Notes: generated from the sequence alone by a model not told the origin. A DNA stretch of 64,000 nt from Macrotrachela quadricornifera (GCA_022393335.1 JAJEKB010021753.1:716276-780275); one strand, 5' to 3'; numbered from the stretch's first letter, positions 10,430 to 21,811 are shown. Program-made: numbers and translations.

Positions 10430-12114
10430 GGATGAAGAACGAGAGTATGATTAATAACGATATTGCGAAAGGTTATGAGAAAGAAAAAGAACCGACACAT
10501 GAACGATATATAGTCTCCAGAAAAAAAACAATATCATATATTCTTATTCAACTATTGCCTTCGTTTTACATCATTTTATTTAAGGTATAACATGTGAACA
10601 TATTTACAAATATAGGAAAGACAAACGCAAAAATAGCTCTAATTGAAAGAAATATCTGCGGTTTGTGTTAATATTGATTTAGTAAATTTGAGGAATAAAG
10701 TAAAGGTAAAAAATTCAATGACTCATGTATAAATAAGAAAAAAAAATCGTACAAAGCAGAAGGAAGAAAAAAGAATTGCTATTCATGTTTGTGCATTGCA
10801 TCATTTCGGTGAAATAACAGTCTGTTCGAACGAGTGACTCACACTTCACATTCTGTAAGCGAAAGAAGACATTCATACGTTTTTTCTTTTTATTTTTGAT
10901 AGAATTTTTTTCAAAAGAACATGTTGTTATAGACTAGCGAAGGACAAGTGTCTGCCACGAGCATAGTTTTCAAAACTCTATTAAATATAGGCCTCTGGCA
11001 CATCTGTTTAGTAGAGGCGTGTGAACGATATTTTAAAAATCAGGACTAAAGACAAACATGACATTGATGAGTCAGATAATGAAATGAAATATAATAAGTA
11101 AATACCAGCTAAGGGCACTATCTTACGCACAACTAATAGAAAAAATGTAGCTAAAAAGAAATTAGAGATTCACATATTGTTTCATACTATTTGATATAAA
11201 CATCAGAAATAATAGTTTAAATCTAATATTATTTTGAAACAATTTTCTATCCATCTTGTGGTTCATGTATACGAAAACAACTTTTATTTTGAGAGTACTG
11301 TTGATCAAAATCTCCAAAATGGTCTGCAAGCTACAGGTTTGAAACTTCTTTTTAATGATATATTTGAAAACTAAGGCAATATGTAGAGAAAGAATGGGAA
11401 TGAATGAAAAGGGAAGAAGTCATGTTAAGTGATTAACGCTAGATTCTTGAATGAAGGTATGATAAATATAGTGGTATATTAAATTTCTCGTTTATTTATG
11501 AAATATCACAGATTATAGATTGAATGGTGAATCATACACAAACAAATGACACATAGAGAGAGAAAAGGAAAAGACCAACATATGTCATAGACAGAAACGA
11601 GTAATTCCAATTATGCATGTTATGCAGAAAAGGTAAAAAGAAGAAAGGCGAACGAGAGGAACATATTAAATAAGAGAGAAAATGAGAGGAACATATATAT
11701 CAGAAACAAATAAATAAATACATATAAATAGTCACCTAACCAGTATCTCATGCAGATATAAACGCACATGTATGTGTGGTTATTAAGATTAGATATCAAT
11801 AACAGCTGTCTATTGTATCATCACATTGCTGTAAGGCAAAGGTAAACAACCCTTTTATTTTCTTCGTTCTCTTCGCTCGCTTGTTTAATAGTAAATATAA
11901 AACTATTGATCAAAAATTGTAACGAATACTTGAACTTAAGAAATTCATTTTTTCACTTTACAAACTCAATATAGAGTTAGTTTTATTCGAATATTTAATC
12001 GAAATAACTAAACGTCAAACTTTTTAGCATATCATCAATGAATAGTTTTAGAAGTAATATCTTTTCTCTTTTTCTATATAACATTCAAGAATTTTGTTTC
12101 AATAATCGAAATTG
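10430..12114 (+). repeat. Duplicated 5' flank, copy B
   Basis: This stretch is colinear with 57922-64000, starting at GATGAAGAACGAGAG in both places, and its last part is colinear with the flank of the gene at 2473. Compared with 57.9-64 kb it lacks a roughly 0.9-kb insertion and a 3.2-kb transposon. It holds no ORF. It probably carries the regulatory DNA of the downstream repeat-protein gene. Confidence 0.75.
11801..11870 (+). promoter_or_regulatory. Conserved upstream block, copy B
   Basis: This matches copy A (1715-1780) and copy C (63951-64000): ATCATCACATT, then GGTAAACAACCCTTTTATTT and a TTCGTTCTCTTCG tail. It lies about 300 bases before the ATG. A second shared box, CTATATAACATTCAAG, lies at 12074-12089. 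Confidence 0.4.
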
Positions 12115-14043
12115 ATGTCGTTTAATATAAATTACAAACACAACAAGATGCAACTACCTCCAGATAATAATAACAAACCTGCTAATGATATTCGAAATTT
12201 CTTCAAGGGACCAATCTATCTATTACCCTTCAAAGTACCACTTTTTATCATTAGTATTATATTACTTCTATCCTATCACATTGGGAAATTCACAATAAAA
12301 CAATTGATCAATGTGTTTTGTGCAACAATCCTATACACAGCACTTCTAGTCGAAAACATTAGCTATCGTCTCCTACTAATTTGCAGAAATATACCTGTCT
12401 ATGTGAAACATTTTGGCACAAAATTGTATACAACTGTATTGCAACCTGTCAAATTCTATATATGTAATTACATAATTCCAGCCATATACAATGCCACTAT
12501 ATCGATATCTGATACGATATTCTCGTTTTTTATTCGGTGCTATCAACAGATCATCTTACCAACAATTCGGTTCTGTTACTTCAAGATAATTGCATGGATC
12601 CCTATATTGATTAATGAGTTTTTCATCGCATTACGCAGCATTCTTAGCTTGCTGTTTCGTACTTTTCGTTCAATATGCACATGGACATGGCAAAACGTCC
12701 TACGTCCATTATTGAAATTCGTTTTTATTGATCTAGCATTGCCATTCTATAAAAATATTGTCAAAATTGGGTCATTCTTATACACCAAGTTCTTAACATT
12801 GTTAAGTATATGGAGAAGAGACATCGTGCCAATAATAAATAATTATTTACGAAAACTTGTGGCTCATATTTCTACTTGCGTCGTATGTACAATTGGCTCC
12901 TTTTATGAGGTCTGTGGGTTCTTTTATGAATCTATTTTATTACCGTTCTATAAGAATGTTGTCAAGATTGGATCATTTATGTATACAAAGGTCTTAATGC
13001 TATTAAACAGATGGATAAAAGATATCTCTACCTGCATCGTGTGCACAATTAACTCCTTTTGTGATGCCTCTATGTTTTATTATAGATACATTTTGTTACC
13101 ACTTTATAAGAATACTATCAAGATTGAATCGTTCTTGTACACCAAGTTCTTAACATTTTTACGCATATGGAGAGAAGAGATTACGCCAATAATAAATAAT
13201 TATTTACAAAAACTGTTGGTTCATGTATCTACTTGCATGGTATGTACAATTGATTCCTTTTATGAGGCTTGTACGTTCTACTATGGATTCATTCTATTAC
13301 GGTTTTATACGAATATTGTCAAGATTGGATTATTTATGTATACCAAGGTCTTAACACGATTAAATAGATGGATAAAAGACAGTGTACCAATAATAAATAA
13401 CTATTTACGGAACTTATCAGGTTATATTGCTACCTGTATAACATGTACATTTAACTCTTTTTGCGATGCCTGTGCGTTCTATTACGGCTTCATTCTATTA
13501 CCATTCTATAACGATATCATCAGGATTGGTTCATTCATTTACACCAATCTTTTACCGTCATTAAGTAAACAAGTAAAAGAGATCGTTTCAATAATATATG
13601 ATTATTTACAAAAATTCTTTTATCATGTTTATACTTGCATGGTATATATAACTGGTTTGTTTTATAATACCTGCATATTCTTTTATCAAGATGCCATTTT
13701 GCCGTTCTATCAGATGACTATTACGAATAGTTTATTGGTATATCGCGAGCTGTTGAAACCAGTTAGCATATCTATTGTATACAACACACGAATGATTTAT
13801 GATAGACTATATCAATCCATTATTTATCCTATTGGATGTGTATTATACTCAATAGTACAACTTTGCTATGAATATCTTTTACAATCATTAAGGTTACTCA
13901 AGTCTATACCAGTACCAGATATCGTGAAAATCATCAATGAGATCTTCGTCGTGATGCACTCTTGTCTGAATGCTACTATTCTCATAATTGGAAGACTAAG
14001 CCAATTTATTAGCTCCATATTTCGTGCTTTCTCTAATCCTTGA
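12115..14043 (+). CDS. Hydrophobic 67-residue-repeat protein, paralogue 2 (unknown function)
   Basis: This is a 642-residue single-exon protein, clearly paralogous to the gene at 2473 over its whole length; both share the FKGPIYL head and the CYEYL...EIF tail. It has five repeat units: 251-303, 304-369, 370-436, 437-503 and 504-570. The first lacks 14 residues at its end, where the paralogue reads DYLRKL, so unit number and length have both changed. Each unit carries an STCMVCTI-like strand, a Cys-bearing stretch, LLPFYKN and a basic segment before NNYLRKL. I expect membrane association, with function unknown. Two starts are possible: ATG 12115, or ATG 12148, which aligns with the paralogue's start and gives 631 residues. 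The frame is intact. Confidence 0.75.
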   Translation: MSFNINYKHNKMQLPPDNNNKPANDIRNFFKGPIYLLPFKVPLFIISIILLLSYHIGKFTIKQLINVFCATILYTALLVENISYRLLLICRNIPVYVKHFGTKLYTTVLQPVKFYICNYIIPAIYNATISISDTIFSFFIRCYQQIILPTIRFCYFKIIAWIPILINEFFIALRSILSLLFRTFRSICTWTWQNVLRPLLKFVFIDLALPFYKNIVKIGSFLYTKFLTLLSIWRRDIVPIINNYLRKLVAHISTCVVCTIGSFYEVCGFFYESILLPFYKNVVKIGSFMYTKVLMLLNRWIKDISTCIVCTINSFCDASMFYYRYILLPLYKNTIKIESFLYTKFLTFLRIWREEITPIINNYLQKLLVHVSTCMVCTIDSFYEACTFYYGFILLRFYTNIVKIGLFMYTKVLTRLNRWIKDSVPIINNYLRNLSGYIATCITCTFNSFCDACAFYYGFILLPFYNDIIRIGSFIYTNLLPSLSKQVKEIVSIIYDYLQKFFYHVYTCMVYITGLFYNTCIFFYQDAILPFYQMTITNSLLVYRELLKPVSISIVYNTRMIYDRLYQSIIYPIGCVLYSIVQLCYEYLLQSLRLLKSIPVPDIVKIINEIFVVMHSCLNATILIIGRLSQFISSIFRAFSNP

Positions 14044-15037
14044 AAGTCTACTTTTTTTTAATACAGTCATATTTATCAATCAATGAAAGAAAATGCAAAG
14101 AATGACAATCTAAGAGGATTTGTGATTTAAAAGATTCACTTTTTATGCGTAGTATTTAACTTACTAAATTTTTTTTATATAAATAAATAAATAAATAAAT
14201 AAATAACAGTAAAAGTAAAATTAAATGTTGACGTTTCGGTACAGAATTGATCTTCTTCAGAACTTGTTCGTTTTTTAGATTATGCATGTTTAACGGGTGG
14301 TCCATAAAGAGCTGCCTTCTTAGTCTTCTCTATTGTTTCTGTCATTAAAAATCTTTTGCTTATTACAGGATAGCGCTTGAAATTCTCTACAAAATCGTAT
14401 ATAACTGGATTCTAAAACTGTTTTAGATATATTTAAAAGTAGTTGAAAAATAAAGACACAAAAACTATCAAATATAACTGGTTGGACATAATAAATGAGT
14501 GTGCTTACATCGAATGTTTATATTACTTCGCCTCACCTGGAAAGAAAATCTACCAAACGATGCAGCGTGAGAAACTCTACGATTTATGAAGAACAAATTT
14601 TAAAAAAGGGAAAATATAAAACAAATTCATTTTGTACCATTAAAATATATCATTTTTGGGCTTTCGACATTTTATCACTAAAACTTTTTGTCCGTCTTGA
14701 AAACAAAGTAGCGCAGTTATAAAATAAGTGGCCGTCTATAAATAGTAGAGCTTTTCACGCTGCCTCTTTTGGTATATTTTTTTTCTTAAATAGGGCGAAG
14801 TAAATAATGAAAAAATGGAATGAAAAGTACAACCAGTTATTATGTCTAATCCGTTACATTTTATCGTTTTTTGTGAGTCTTTATTTTTAAATTTTTTTCG
14901 AATCTATCGGAAACAGTTTTATGATGTAGTCATATTTGGTTTTATAGAAAATCTCAAATGCTACCTTTTGATTAAAAACGGCTTTTCAACGCTAGGAACA
15001 ATACTTAGGGCTAACCGAAAATCCTAAGCCAAGGGGA
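14044..15037. other. Intergenic DNA with a simple repeat
   Basis: A (TAAA)n run lies at about 14178-14206. The phrase GACGTTTCGGTACAGAATTG followed by CTTCTTCAGAAC (about 14229-14265) looks like the edge of some interspersed repeat, which I cannot name. Short open frames at 14.5-15.0 kb have no features. Confidence 0.5.
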
Positions 15038-15240
15038 AAAAGTGCTACTTCCAATACTTCCTCGTACTTTGCTCATACTTCGTTGTATTCCCCTCCTACT
15101 TTCCGATATTTCTCTCACTCTCCGTGTACTTCTTTCGTATTTCCCTGTAGTTCTTTCGTCCTTCCCTTTACTCCCTCGTACTTCGCTCTACTTCCCTCGT
15201 ACTTCCTTGTACTCCCCTCTTACTTCTCTCGTACTTCAAA
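15038..15240. repeat. Pyrimidine-rich minisatellite, TCGTACTTCCC-type unit
   Basis: About 15-18 degenerate copies of an 11-12-base unit (consensus near CTCGTACTTCC) run in tandem. One strand is almost pure pyrimidine apart from the GTA of each unit. It lies about 200 bases past the 3' end of the minus-strand receptor gene. Any open frame across it is an artefact of the repeat. Confidence 0.8.
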
Positions 15241-15423
15241 AAACTTCTGAAGTGAATGAAGTATCGCTTTTCCCCCCTTAGTCTATTTACTTCATAATAT
15301 GAAAAAAAATAAAATGATAATAAGCAAATAGTTTAGCTATTTAAATAAAGTCACATGAAACAATGTTTTAATCAATATTTCGAATAGTTTCAAAATAAAA
15401 TAATATCATCATATAGAATAATT

Positions 15424-18400
15424 CTATTTTATTTTAACAAAACGACGATGAATATGTAATATTAATTGTTTAAATTCTTTTCTATAAAATGCTGATGGTA
15501 GAACAAAAATTATAAAAACACAGGTTGCTGGCATAAATGAAAGAAAATAAGCAATAAAATAGAACCAAAATAAATGAGATGATTTTTGACAATCGAATAT
15601 AATTGAAATAATTAAATGTGGTAATGTTAATATAATAATAATTGCAGGACTAATTAGAAGATGTTTATATTGTTTTAATTTCAATTTAAGATGAACATAT
15701 AAATTTCGATCAATTTGAACAATAGCTTGTTTTCGAGCAGTTCCCACAATAATAAATAGAGCTGAACATAAATTTATACAAAATGGTATAAAATAATGAA
15801 AATAAATCATAAATGTACTATAAATTTGTAATTGTGGTGAATAGTTCATAACACACCAAGTTCGATTTTCTGTTTTGTCTTCATATATATGAAGATTAAC
15901 TATTTGTGGAATGAAAAACAATAGAATAATAAAAGGTAATAAAATACTAATATAATTGGCAATTTTTTTGCTTTTATTTTTATTAAAATTAATTCCTTGA
16001 AATACATAAATTGTTCGTTCGATTGCTATACAAGCATTAAACCAATTGTCTATATATAAAAATATTTTTAGAAATGGCTCGATAAATCGACAATTTACAA
16101 TAAGAATAAACTGTCGATCAGCTCTATCAAGAAAACCAGGATGAGAAAGAAAAAGAAACCAATATTTAAATGTAAATAAAATCACAGTAAATAATGAAGT
16201 TTTTGATGAAGCTAAAAGATATATTCCACAACCAATTTCTTGGCATTTTTTTCTTGTAAAAACTATTATTGATAAAATTACGTTAATAATACCTATTAAA
16301 AATATAATCATTGTTAGAATAGAACTTAATTTGACTGTAAATGGTTGTTTAGAAAAATTTGTACTATGTTTAAATTCATAACCTAATATTTCATCTAATG
16401 TTGAACCAAGTCCTTTTGCATAAAATTGACATTGATTGCCAAAGAAACAATTTTGACATATACAAATTTTTGTTGATGGACAAGATGGATGATCTTGTAA
16501 ACATTCGATTTCATTTTTACAATAATTTTTATTATTTAATGAACATCTAAAATTTTTCGAATGATTAAATTTCATACAATTAGCATGATGTTCAATTGTA
16601 CATAAACATAAATATTCTTCATCTATAAAACAAGTTAAATCGAAATAATTTCGACAAAGATCATGATAATATACTATTCGTCGATATTGAATCATTTTTA
16701 ATATTGTAGAATTTAATAATTGTTTTACAGGAAAACACTTTTTTTTAAAATTAATCAATGTTGATATATATATCTTTGGAATTTGTTGAACAACAGCTAG
16801 ATAATATTCATTATTTGCTTGAACAATTACTATATGATATTGCATTGCAATATAAAAAGTAACAATATGTTGAAATAGAGTTAATTTTCGAAGTATAATT
16901 GTATTTATTGGTTCAGATTCATTAGAAACAGTAAAGAAATACGTGACAATATAAGATGGAATATTAATTTCATTTAAATAAATATCAAGTTTAGCTTTTA
17001 AATATTGACATTTTGATCCAAAATATTGATCAGGACAAATACAAATAAAAGTACTACCAGCAATTGTAACATCAGTTGGTAAACATTGACCATTATTTAA
17101 ACAAGCATTTATTGGACATATTGAATTCAATAAACATCTTCGACCAAATTTATTTAAAGGACATAAACATATTGATTGATTCTTTCTTGATCCTATACAA
17201 ACTGAATCAGATGAACACATATGACAATTTATTGGTATATTACATTGAATACCTGACCATCCAGAAGAACATTTACAAAAAGATTTTTCTTTATTTAAAT
17301 ATTTCACACATATACCATTTTTACAATTAATTGAACAATTAGAAGACATTTGAACTAAATTATTCGTTATTTCAAATAAAGTAGCTATTCGATTGACAGG
17401 TAAAAAAATAAAATTAATAGATAAATGTAAACTTCCAATATATGTTATTTTATTTTGTTTAAATATATCAATCCGTAGAATGTAATTCTTAGATAATTTT
17501 TTTGGTCTTGTTGCAAATAATAAATATCGATTGAATTTTGTACTACAACTTTTTTGTGGTATATATAAAAATTGATCATATGAATCAATTTCTTGTTGTT
17601 CATCATTATCATCAATTAACATAATTACAATAGAATAAGTAGAATATCTATCAATTGAAGTCAATCGTAATGTTAAACTAATTCGTTGATTTTGATATTG
17701 ACATAAATGACCATAATAACTAGGTGGACACATACATGCATTCTTTGAACTATTATTTTCAATTAAATTATGAATAAAAAGTCCACGATTGCAATACCAT
17801 GACCATAAATTATTTTCAATTTGAGATAGATTAAGATTTTTACTAGAATATCGTTCTTTTATCCAATGAATATTTTCATTGGTAACATTGGTTTTTAATG
17901 AAGGATAATTAGACAATGTTTGTATTGAAAAATATTGAATTTTACGAGTTTCAATTTCATTTTGTCCACAAAGAACATCTTCAATTTCACTACGATTGCG
18001 TGTTGAATCTCGATTACATGTGAAATTTTGATTTTCACAAAATATTTCATCAGCTTTATTTGGACAGTCAAATATATCATCACATAATTCCGATAATCGT
18101 ACGCACGGACCTTTGTTGTGGCAATTAAAACGTGGAGAAATTTGTATCGTAGGATGTGTAAGTCGACAAAACGTTTGTTCATCTGATCCTCCAAGACAAT
18201 GATGGGTTTTGTCGTTAACACGATCACCTGGTAAACAAAATACTGTATAATTAATAGGAGATACACATGCAAAAGTTCCTGAACGACATTTTCTTTGACT
18301 ACAATTGAGTTCATCTCGTCCATCAGTACACGCCCAAAATCCATCACAGCGTGAATATATATTATCACACCAATCCTCACACCCCATTTCCTCATTGTAG

Positions 18401-20103
18401 CTTTGTCCATTACTATCGTAAAAAGTATATTCCTCTATACCGTTACAAAAACGTTGAAATGGAATATCATCTAGCTCATTGTCTAGTAAACAAACATCAG
18501 CTTTTCTTAATGGAGAGTAGCATTTAGTTGAATTACGACATTTCACTCGATGACGATGGTTAAGTAGACAGCTATTCGAATAGTCTTCATCGTCTTCTAT
18601 GATAGGACAATCAAGTTTCCCATCCATAATACGATGTTTAGAAATAAATCTCGAAGAATTTTGACAGGTATATAATGATGGATGATCATTATATATTGTT
18701 TTTGTATCGAAAATAGCAGAAGAAATAAAACAAGGACGAAAATAGCGTTCAATTGATGACATCATATTCATCCAACAGTCTCCAGAAATATTTAATTCCA
18801 ATATTGATTTGGAATCTTGTAGACATGTAAGATTCCCATGAACTGATTCCGATGGAATAAAATCACATAATTGTGGATCATAGCAAACGTAATCAGGTAG
18901 AAAACATCTACTCATATTGAATTTCAAATGAGGATCTTCATAATAAAGACGAACATGACCAGAATAAATTGGAATAATTGGAAATTGAAAAAAAGAATGA
19001 CAAGTTTTAAGGTACTCATAAGTTGAATTATTATTTAGCCATATTTCACATAAAGTTCCATTTATTTCCTTAACGAGTTTAGTAAGACAGACCATAGTAA
19101 TCCAACATTCATCAATTATATTACCTTGAACTATTATCGAATCTATCAATAAAATATGACGACCACTGGGACATTCTTCAAATTTTTTCTTACATTGACC
19201 ATCTCCACATGAAAATGTTCCTCCATTTGTTCTGCAAGAATGTTCTTCACAATGAAATGTTGGATCTTGAAAACAAAATTGAATATAATCAGCATCTAAT
19301 TTTTCATCCGATCGATCGAGACATTCAGGATCATCTTGTCCTTCTTCGAAGAATTCTTCGGAAATACATAATCCATTATGACATCGATATTCATCATCTC
19401 TACATTCATTTATTTCCATATCAAAACAAAATTCTTCATCAACACCTCCATTAAAACAATCAATATTTCCATCACATATTTCACGCCAATCAAGACACCA
19501 AGGTTGTCCATTACGATTACATTGTATATGTACATAACATGACATTTGAATTATCTTATTAGATATTTCAGAATAGTTTTTTCTTTTATGAAATGCAATA
19601 TCAATTATTTGATTAATTAATATTCGTTCATCTAATCCAAATGAGTATTGACATTGAGGACCAAACCATGGTTCAGTACAATTGTAGAAATATTCATTTA
19701 ATGAAAAATTTTTTTCATTCAAATAAAATTGATATTGTTCAGCAATATCAATTGGAGCTGACCAAGTAAGAAGTTGTTGTGCAGTAATATTTGCTAAGAA
19801 TAATTCTTTAAAACTTAATTTTTGAGAAAATGAATTGATAAAAGTTTTGTGTGATTCATCGAAATTATTTACTGGACGAAAACAATATGATATAACTTCA
19901 TCAATAATATCTCGTAATTCTTGATAAGCGAATTTTTCACGAATGATATGATAATTTAAACAATGAAATTCCAATGAATCATGTTTAATTATTTGATCAG
20001 TATTGAAAAGATTCAATTGACATGAAATAATTCTCCATTGATATAAAATGATTAAAAGAAATTGGAAAATATTTTTGTGCTTTTTAAATAAGTTTGTATT
20101 CAT
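15424..20103 (-). CDS. LDLa/EGF-rich seven-transmembrane receptor, 1559 residues
   Basis: This is a single-exon surface receptor. A signal peptide covers roughly residues 1-28. LDL-receptor class A modules follow at about 187-275, with the ligand/calcium signature CDGxxDCxxGxDExxC visible, and again at about 580-695. EGF-like modules with CxCxxGWSGxxC spacing lie at about 935-1040, with another just before the membrane domain. A rhodopsin-like 7TM bundle fills about 1255-1550, with an NACIAIERT motif at the end of helix 3 in the place of DRY and an FVLPSAFYRKEF helix-7/8 junction. The module order resembles LDLa-containing GPCRs such as molluscan GRL101. The ligand and G protein are unknown. 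There are many N-glycosylation sites, as expected outside the cell. The ATG at 20103 directly precedes the hydrophobic leader. No break is seen. A distant paralogue lies at 47806-52557 on the same strand. Confidence 0.88.
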   Translation of the reverse strand: MNTNLFKKHKNIFQFLLIILYQWRIISCQLNLFNTDQIIKHDSLEFHCLNYHIIREKFAYQELRDIIDEVISYCFRPVNNFDESHKTFINSFSQKLSFKELFLANITAQQLLTWSAPIDIAEQYQFYLNEKNFSLNEYFYNCTEPWFGPQCQYSFGLDERILINQIIDIAFHKRKNYSEISNKIIQMSCYVHIQCNRNGQPWCLDWREICDGNIDCFNGGVDEEFCFDMEINECRDDEYRCHNGLCISEEFFEEGQDDPECLDRSDEKLDADYIQFCFQDPTFHCEEHSCRTNGGTFSCGDGQCKKKFEECPSGRHILLIDSIIVQGNIIDECWITMVCLTKLVKEINGTLCEIWLNNNSTYEYLKTCHSFFQFPIIPIYSGHVRLYYEDPHLKFNMSRCFLPDYVCYDPQLCDFIPSESVHGNLTCLQDSKSILELNISGDCWMNMMSSIERYFRPCFISSAIFDTKTIYNDHPSLYTCQNSSRFISKHRIMDGKLDCPIIEDDEDYSNSCLLNHRHRVKCRNSTKCYSPLRKADVCLLDNELDDIPFQRFCNGIEEYTFYDSNGQSYNEEMGCEDWCDNIYSRCDGFWACTDGRDELNCSQRKCRSGTFACVSPINYTVFCLPGDRVNDKTHHCLGGSDEQTFCRLTHPTIQISPRFNCHNKGPCVRLSELCDDIFDCPNKADEIFCENQNFTCNRDSTRNRSEIEDVLCGQNEIETRKIQYFSIQTLSNYPSLKTNVTNENIHWIKERYSSKNLNLSQIENNLWSWYCNRGLFIHNLIENNSSKNACMCPPSYYGHLCQYQNQRISLTLRLTSIDRYSTYSIVIMLIDDNDEQQEIDSYDQFLYIPQKSCSTKFNRYLLFATRPKKLSKNYILRIDIFKQNKITYIGSLHLSINFIFLPVNRIATLFEITNNLVQMSSNCSINCKNGICVKYLNKEKSFCKCSSGWSGIQCNIPINCHMCSSDSVCIGSRKNQSICLCPLNKFGRRCLLNSICPINACLNNGQCLPTDVTIAGSTFICICPDQYFGSKCQYLKAKLDIYLNEINIPSYIVTYFFTVSNESEPINTIILRKLTLFQHIVTFYIAMQYHIVIVQANNEYYLAVVQQIPKIYISTLINFKKKCFPVKQLLNSTILKMIQYRRIVYYHDLCRNYFDLTCFIDEEYLCLCTIEHHANCMKFNHSKNFRCSLNNKNYCKNEIECLQDHPSCPSTKICICQNCFFGNQCQFYAKGLGSTLDEILGYEFKHSTNFSKQPFTVKLSSILTMIIFLIGIINVILSIIVFTRKKCQEIGCGIYLLASSKTSLFTVILFTFKYWFLFLSHPGFLDRADRQFILIVNCRFIEPFLKIFLYIDNWFNACIAIERTIYVFQGINFNKNKSKKIANYISILLPFIILLFFIPQIVNLHIYEDKTENRTWCVMNYSPQLQIYSTFMIYFHYFIPFCINLCSALFIIVGTARKQAIVQIDRNLYVHLKLKLKQYKHLLISPAIIIILTLPHLIISIIFDCQKSSHLFWFYFIAYFLSFMPATCVFIIFVLPSAFYRKEFKQLILHIHRRFVKIK

Positions 20104-20700
20104 TGTCAGTTATTTTGAAAAATTTAGTAGACAAGATTGTTTGAAACTCAGAAAAACTCTAGTTAATATATTTTTATTGAGAGAAAAATTTTTGTTTTCT
20201 ATGTTGAAGCAGTTACAGATGAAGAATGATTGTCGTTAGTCATTTTATTTATTAGAGATTAAAAAAAGCATTGAAAAGAGAATGAAAGCACGTTCAAATA
20301 ATAATTTATCTAGACATATTGTCAAATAACTAATAAGCGTGTTAAAACAAGTATGACATTGTCATCAAACGACTACGCAGTTATACAAGTCATTTATTGA
20401 ATCAGAAATTTTTCATCTATAATCCGTTGTTTTTGTCATTGTTTAATACTTTTTTCTTTATCAAATAGTTATGTGACTATATTCTTTCATTCAGATTTAT
20501 CAATTTCACATTTTGGATTCTATCTTACCGGATCATAATAATCCAACACTATTTTGTAGGAATTTTGTCAAAATCTTGATTACTGTAATTTCAAAGAGAT
20601 TTAATAGGTTTTATTGTTTTAAAAGAAAAAATTTAACAAGGCGTATTTTTAAAATTATTCGATTAAATGTAAAACGATCGATGTGCGATGTACATGTGGA
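20104..20700. other. Spacer between receptor and defensin genes
   Basis: AT-rich with no coding signal. It must contain the promoter of the minus-strand receptor and the 3' end of the defensin-like gene. No box stands out. Confidence 0.55.
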
Positions 20701-21023
20701 TTATCTGTGACATTGACATACCCATTCTCCCATAATTCGTCGACACAGACCAAGTCTGTAGCCATGATTTCGGCAATATTCTGTACATCTCCATTCTTCT
20801 TTGGGAGTTGATCCATGACAAGGAATACTCCGAACATCACGTTCAAGAATTTCATTCGTAGATTCATCTGAAATATTGACGATCATTTAATATCAAATGA
20901 ATAGCTAGTAATTTTCTACTTACTAGAATTTGAATCTATACTCGATTGATCCGTTCCTTCAGTAACAATAACTAAGGTAACGAGCAATAAAAAGACTGCG
21001 ACTATGACTTTCGAATTCATCAT
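20701..21023 (-). CDS. Defensin-like CS-alpha-beta secreted peptide, two exons
   Basis: The proposed exons are 21023-20924 and 20867-20701. The 56-bp intron runs from GTAAGTAG to ATTTCAG and is phase 1. The 88-residue product starts with a hydrophobic signal peptide (residues 1-23, ending VTEG). An acidic propiece (24-46) follows and ends in ERDVR. The predicted mature peptide has about 42 residues. Its six cysteines (50, 61, 65, 75, 84, 86) follow C-x10-C-x3-C-x9-C-x8-C-x-C, with the GLC and CQC endings of arthropod and mollusc defensins. That fold (helix plus hairpin, three disulfides) usually disrupts bacterial membranes or binds lipid II. The mature part is rich in Arg. The first exon alone is too short to be called by a simple ORF search. 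ATG at 21023 or 21020 (adjacent Met codons) are equivalent starts. Confidence 0.85.
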
Positions 21024-21811
21024 ATTCTATAGAAAGTATAAACTACGTACATTGTTTTAAGATTATTTAATTATATACTCACGTTAGTGTATTTAATCAG
21101 TTGATCTTAATAACAGCAAAAAATAATCTATGAATTTCTATGGTAGACAAAGCCATATATATATATATATATATGTAGAATATTTGTGTATTACTACATC
21201 CGAATGGTAAATTTGTCAGCTGTTAAAATACTGAGGAAGTGAACGATAACTTTTTCCAACCATAGCTTATAAATTTGTGACGAAATGAGGAGTCATTCAT
21301 CGAACATTTGCATATGTTCTCACATAATGATGATTCAGTAGTATTATTATTGTGCTTATAGTTTTAGTTATTTGAATGAAAAACGGAAGTAACCATTTCA
21401 AACGTGGGAAAAAACGCACTGGTAAGCGAAATATCATTCTTTACTTGTGAAAGAAGAAACATATGTCATCTATTTTGAGGAAAATAACATGAACTTAAAA
21501 TTGTAAATTTTCATTTGCAAATTCTTATGTAAACTTTGACACTTACTCTTAGCAGACGAATTAAAGAAATCAATTATATCCAAGAGTAAAGCAAAGAACC
21601 ATTGAACTAGTGTGTTACACAAAAATATGATCAGACGTAAATCAGAAGCAAATTAACTATATCGTTTATTGCCGCTATAAAACCAAGTAAAATACTCAGT
21701 GAAATGTGTTCAATTGTATGCTACTTTGACAAAATGATTTTCCAAACCCTCACCCTCACCCTCAAGAGATTACATACAAAGAAATCCATTTTAATGATGA
21801 AATTGACTTAG
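21024..21811. other. Upstream DNA of the defensin-like gene
   Basis: No ORF seen. A perfect (AT)n run lies at about 21154-21174, some 130 bases upstream of the defensin start. A CCCTCACCCTCACCCTC run lies near 21746. Confidence 0.5.

Noticed and set aside
17895..18410. 171-residue minus-strand frame inside the first receptor
   Set aside because: It is an alternative frame of the receptor's LDLa region.
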